9,028 nt of DNA, taken from an uncultured Desulfovibrio sp. (GTDB lineage Bacteria > Desulfobacterota > Desulfovibrionia > Desulfovibrionales > Desulfovibrionaceae). This document shows positions 8,063 through 9,028 of this stretch, one piece after another (within the stretch, counting starts at the first letter, position 1; every line of letters begins with the position of its first letter). The stretch is from the NCBI GenBank assembly GCA_947176055.1, contig CAMWPE010000091.1, positions 1 through 9,028 of the forward strand, read 5' to 3'. The notes under the pieces were generated by a model. The model searched no databases. It was given only the letters and a program-made list of their open reading frames with translations, and was not told the DNA's origin. Made by a program: the position numbers and the translations under genes.

Positions 8063-8482
8063 TTAATTACCCACCAATTTCTGGCCCAGTTTCGTAGAGA
8101 AATTATCGATTCCATCCCGCAACTCGGCCAGGGCCTGATCGGCCTGACTATGCAACCGCGAGCGGTTCTCCTCCAGCAGTTGCTTCGCGCTTTGCTGCGC
8201 CTCGCCCACAATGGCTTGCAATTCCAGCAGGCCGGCGTTTTTGCCTTCCTCGCGATTTTTGCCCGCTTCCTGCCTGGCGCCGGCGAGTTTGGCCTCGTAA
8301 TCGCTCAACTTTTGGGTCGCCTCCGCGTGGAAGGCGTCGGCTTCGGCGGCCAGGCCATTCATGATGGCGTCGCGTTTTTTGATGATCTCGCGGATAGGAC
8401 GGATAAGGAGGATGTTGAGAAAGAATATGGCTATGATGAAATTGAACAACTGAAAGACAAGCGTGATGTTCAGATCCAGCAT
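8063..8482 (-). CDS. atpF': ATP synthase b' subunit, second stalk chain
   Basis: A shorter relative of b that pairs with it to form a heterodimeric peripheral stalk, as in cyanobacteria, purple bacteria and Desulfovibrio. Its 139 residues have one membrane segment (about 5-27) followed by the conserved RPI (28-30) with REIIKKRDAI, then an alanine- and glutamate-rich coiled coil to about 125. It is the first gene of the operon, 18 bases before atpF. The ATG is at 8480-8482. Only a weak ribosome site is visible (CAGG, seven bases upstream), which is surprising for the first gene of a strongly promoted operon. The fact that two b-type genes sit in tandem supports the b/b' reading. Confidence 0.95.
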   Translation of the reverse strand: MLDLNITLVFQLFNFIIAIFFLNILLIRPIREIIKKRDAIMNGLAAEADAFHAEATQKLSDYEAKLAGARQEAGKNREEGKNAGLLELQAIVGEAQQSAKQLLEENRSRLHSQADQALAELRDGIDNFSTKLGQKLVGN

Positions 8483-8522
8483 GGAGGAGCCTGCCCGTCG
8501 CTAATAGTTAATAGAGAAAAAA

Positions 8523-8551
8523 ATTCTAGACGCAAAAAAACGCCCCGTCAA
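8523..8551 (-). promoter_or_regulatory. Sigma70-type promoter of the atp operon
   Basis: On the minus strand, TTGACG (8546-8551) and TAGAAT (8523-8528) are separated by exactly 17 bases. Each differs from the consensus hexamer by one base. Transcription would start near 8516, leaving a leader of about 34 bases before the atpF' ATG at 8482. No other hexamer pair of this quality was seen before the operon. Confidence 0.8.
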
Positions 8552-8614
8552 TACGTTTTAGTTTTTAACGCCCGTCGCCCCGCGGCCTTCGTTGCTATTC
8601 CCGCGTCGAACGGC

Positions 8615-8643
8615 TTGACAGGAGGCGACGACTTTCGTATTTT
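8615..8643 (+). promoter_or_regulatory. Sigma70-type promoter of the tRNA-Leu gene
   Basis: A perfect TTGACA (8615-8620), a 17-base spacer, then TATTTT (8638-8643). The start would fall at about 8650, immediately before the tRNA at 8653, giving a very short 5' leader. It is divergent from the atp promoter, with 63 bases between the two -35 hexamers. Confidence 0.8.
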
Positions 8644-8652
8644 GTCATTGCC

Positions 8653-8739
8653 GCCGGGATGGTGAAACTGGTAGACGCAGCGGACTCAAAATCCGCCGGG
8701 CTTCGGCCCTTGAGAGTTCGATTCTCTCTCCCGGTACCA
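8653..8739 (+). tRNA. tRNA-Leu, anticodon CAA
   Basis: An 87-base class II tRNA reading UUG codons. The acceptor stem GCCGGGA pairs with TCCCGGT (the first pair is G-U), followed by discriminator A and an encoded CCA (8737-8739). The anticodon stem GCGGA/TCCGC encloses the loop CTCAAAA, whose third to fifth bases are CAA. A long variable arm (about CGGGCTTCGGCCCTTG) is typical of leucine. The T arm is GAGAG-TTCGATT-CTCTC. The gene is intact. The equivalent tRNA in E. coli, leuX, is a well-known integration target, and here an integrase gene abuts the 3' end. Confidence 0.97.
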
Positions 8740-8750
8740 GAAATTTCAAT

Positions 8751-8777
8751 GGGTTACAGTGATGTAACCCTTTTTTT
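8751..8777 (+). terminator. Intrinsic terminator of the tRNA-Leu transcript
   Basis: GGGTTAC (8751-8757) and GTAACCC (8764-8770) form a perfect 7-bp stem with a six-base loop, followed directly by seven T (8771-8777) on the plus strand. It starts 11 bases after the tRNA CCA. The stem overlaps the stop codon and last codons of the minus-strand integrase gene. Confidence 0.85.
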
Positions 8778-9028
8778 GCGAAAAATCTTGCACCAAACTT
8801 GCACCAAATCCGGACGACGTTCATTTTTCGCGGTTTTCATCTTTTCGTCATCCAGCGATGGCATTAACGCGGCCGCCCGGGATTGGCTTCCGGCGGTTAC
8901 ATGGGCGTAAAAAGCGCCGGTCGCGGCCACATTCGTATGGCCAAGTCGCGCGGCGACGGCGGCAAGGTCGGCTCCCCGCGCGAGCATTTCCGTAGCCGCT
9001 ATATGGCGAATATCGTAAGGACGCATAA
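8754..9028 (-). CDS. Tyrosine recombinase (integrase), C-terminal part only
   Basis: The last 90 or more residues of a site-specific integrase; the N-terminal arm- and core-binding domains lie beyond the right edge. Counting from the methionine at 9026, which is internal rather than the start, the catalytic parts visible are the arginine box YDIRH (4-8, R7), LGH (28-30, H30) and the nucleophile Y40 in AFYAHV. The first residue of the arginine box is Tyr rather than the commoner His, a tolerated variant. A 50-residue basic tail follows Y40. The stop codon is 14 bases past the tRNA-Leu 3' end, tail-to-tail with it, which is typical of elements integrated at a tRNA. It carries a perfect tandem repeat in its 3' end. 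The element type (prophage, island, conjugative) cannot be told from here. Confidence 0.9.
   Translation of the reverse strand, partial: MRPYDIRHIAATEMLARGADLAAVAARLGHTNVAATGAFYAHVTAGSQSRAAALMPSLDDEKMKTAKNERRPDLVQVWCKIFRKKRVTSL
8787..8808. repeat. Perfect tandem 11-bp direct repeat
   Basis: CTTGCACCAAA occurs at 8787-8797 and again at 8798-8808 with no gap and no mismatch. It lies in the integrase coding sequence (residues about 74-80, LVQVWCK) and 48 bases beyond the tRNA 3' end. Tandem repeats of about 10 bp beside an attachment site are what arm-type integrase-binding sites look like in lambda-like systems. The repeat is certain; its role is inferred. Confidence 0.85.

Noticed and set aside
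8659..8910. An 83-codon frame starting MVKLVDAADSKSAG
   Set aside because: This is the familiar false protein produced by translating a tRNA-Leu gene; the tRNA fold accounts for it.

Overview
The window most likely comes from a Gram-negative bacterium of the Desulfovibrio group (Desulfovibrionaceae and relatives). Two things point there. The flagellin has conserved ends of the Desulfovibrio type. The ATP synthase operon reads b', b, delta, alpha, gamma, beta, epsilon, without the a and c subunits, an arrangement I recall from Desulfovibrio genomes. This placement rests on remembered family patterns, not on a search.

Layout from left to right. Bases 1-66 are AT-rich (17 G/C in the first 60) and hold no gene I can see. 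A 285-residue protein with a PD-(D/E)XK-nuclease-like motif lies on the minus strand at 67-924. It diverges from a flagellin gene on the plus strand (1082-2395), which carries a central insert of about 150 residues. Flagellin converges on the ATP synthase operon, and a bidirectional terminator at about 2577-2610 serves the junction. The operon (8482 down to 2624, minus strand) encodes seven F1 and peripheral-stalk subunits, very tightly packed: one 4-base overlap, and gaps of 3 to 56 bases. A strong sigma70-type promoter precedes atpF'. Back to back with it is a promoter for a tRNA-Leu(CAA) gene (8653-8739). Right after the tRNA comes the 3' end of a tyrosine-recombinase (integrase) gene on the minus strand, which runs off the right edge. 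This is the classic edge of an integrated genetic element.

The seven atp products form the catalytic head (alpha, beta, gamma, delta, epsilon) and the two-chain b/b' stator of one F-type ATP synthase. The ring (c) and channel (a) must be encoded elsewhere. Nothing in the central 6 kb looks novel. The less ordinary parts are the nuclease-like gene, the flagellin insert and leader, the TTG start of atpF, and the tRNA/integrase junction, which has a perfect tandem 11-bp repeat inside the integrase 3' end. I saw no CRISPR array, insertion sequence or rRNA.
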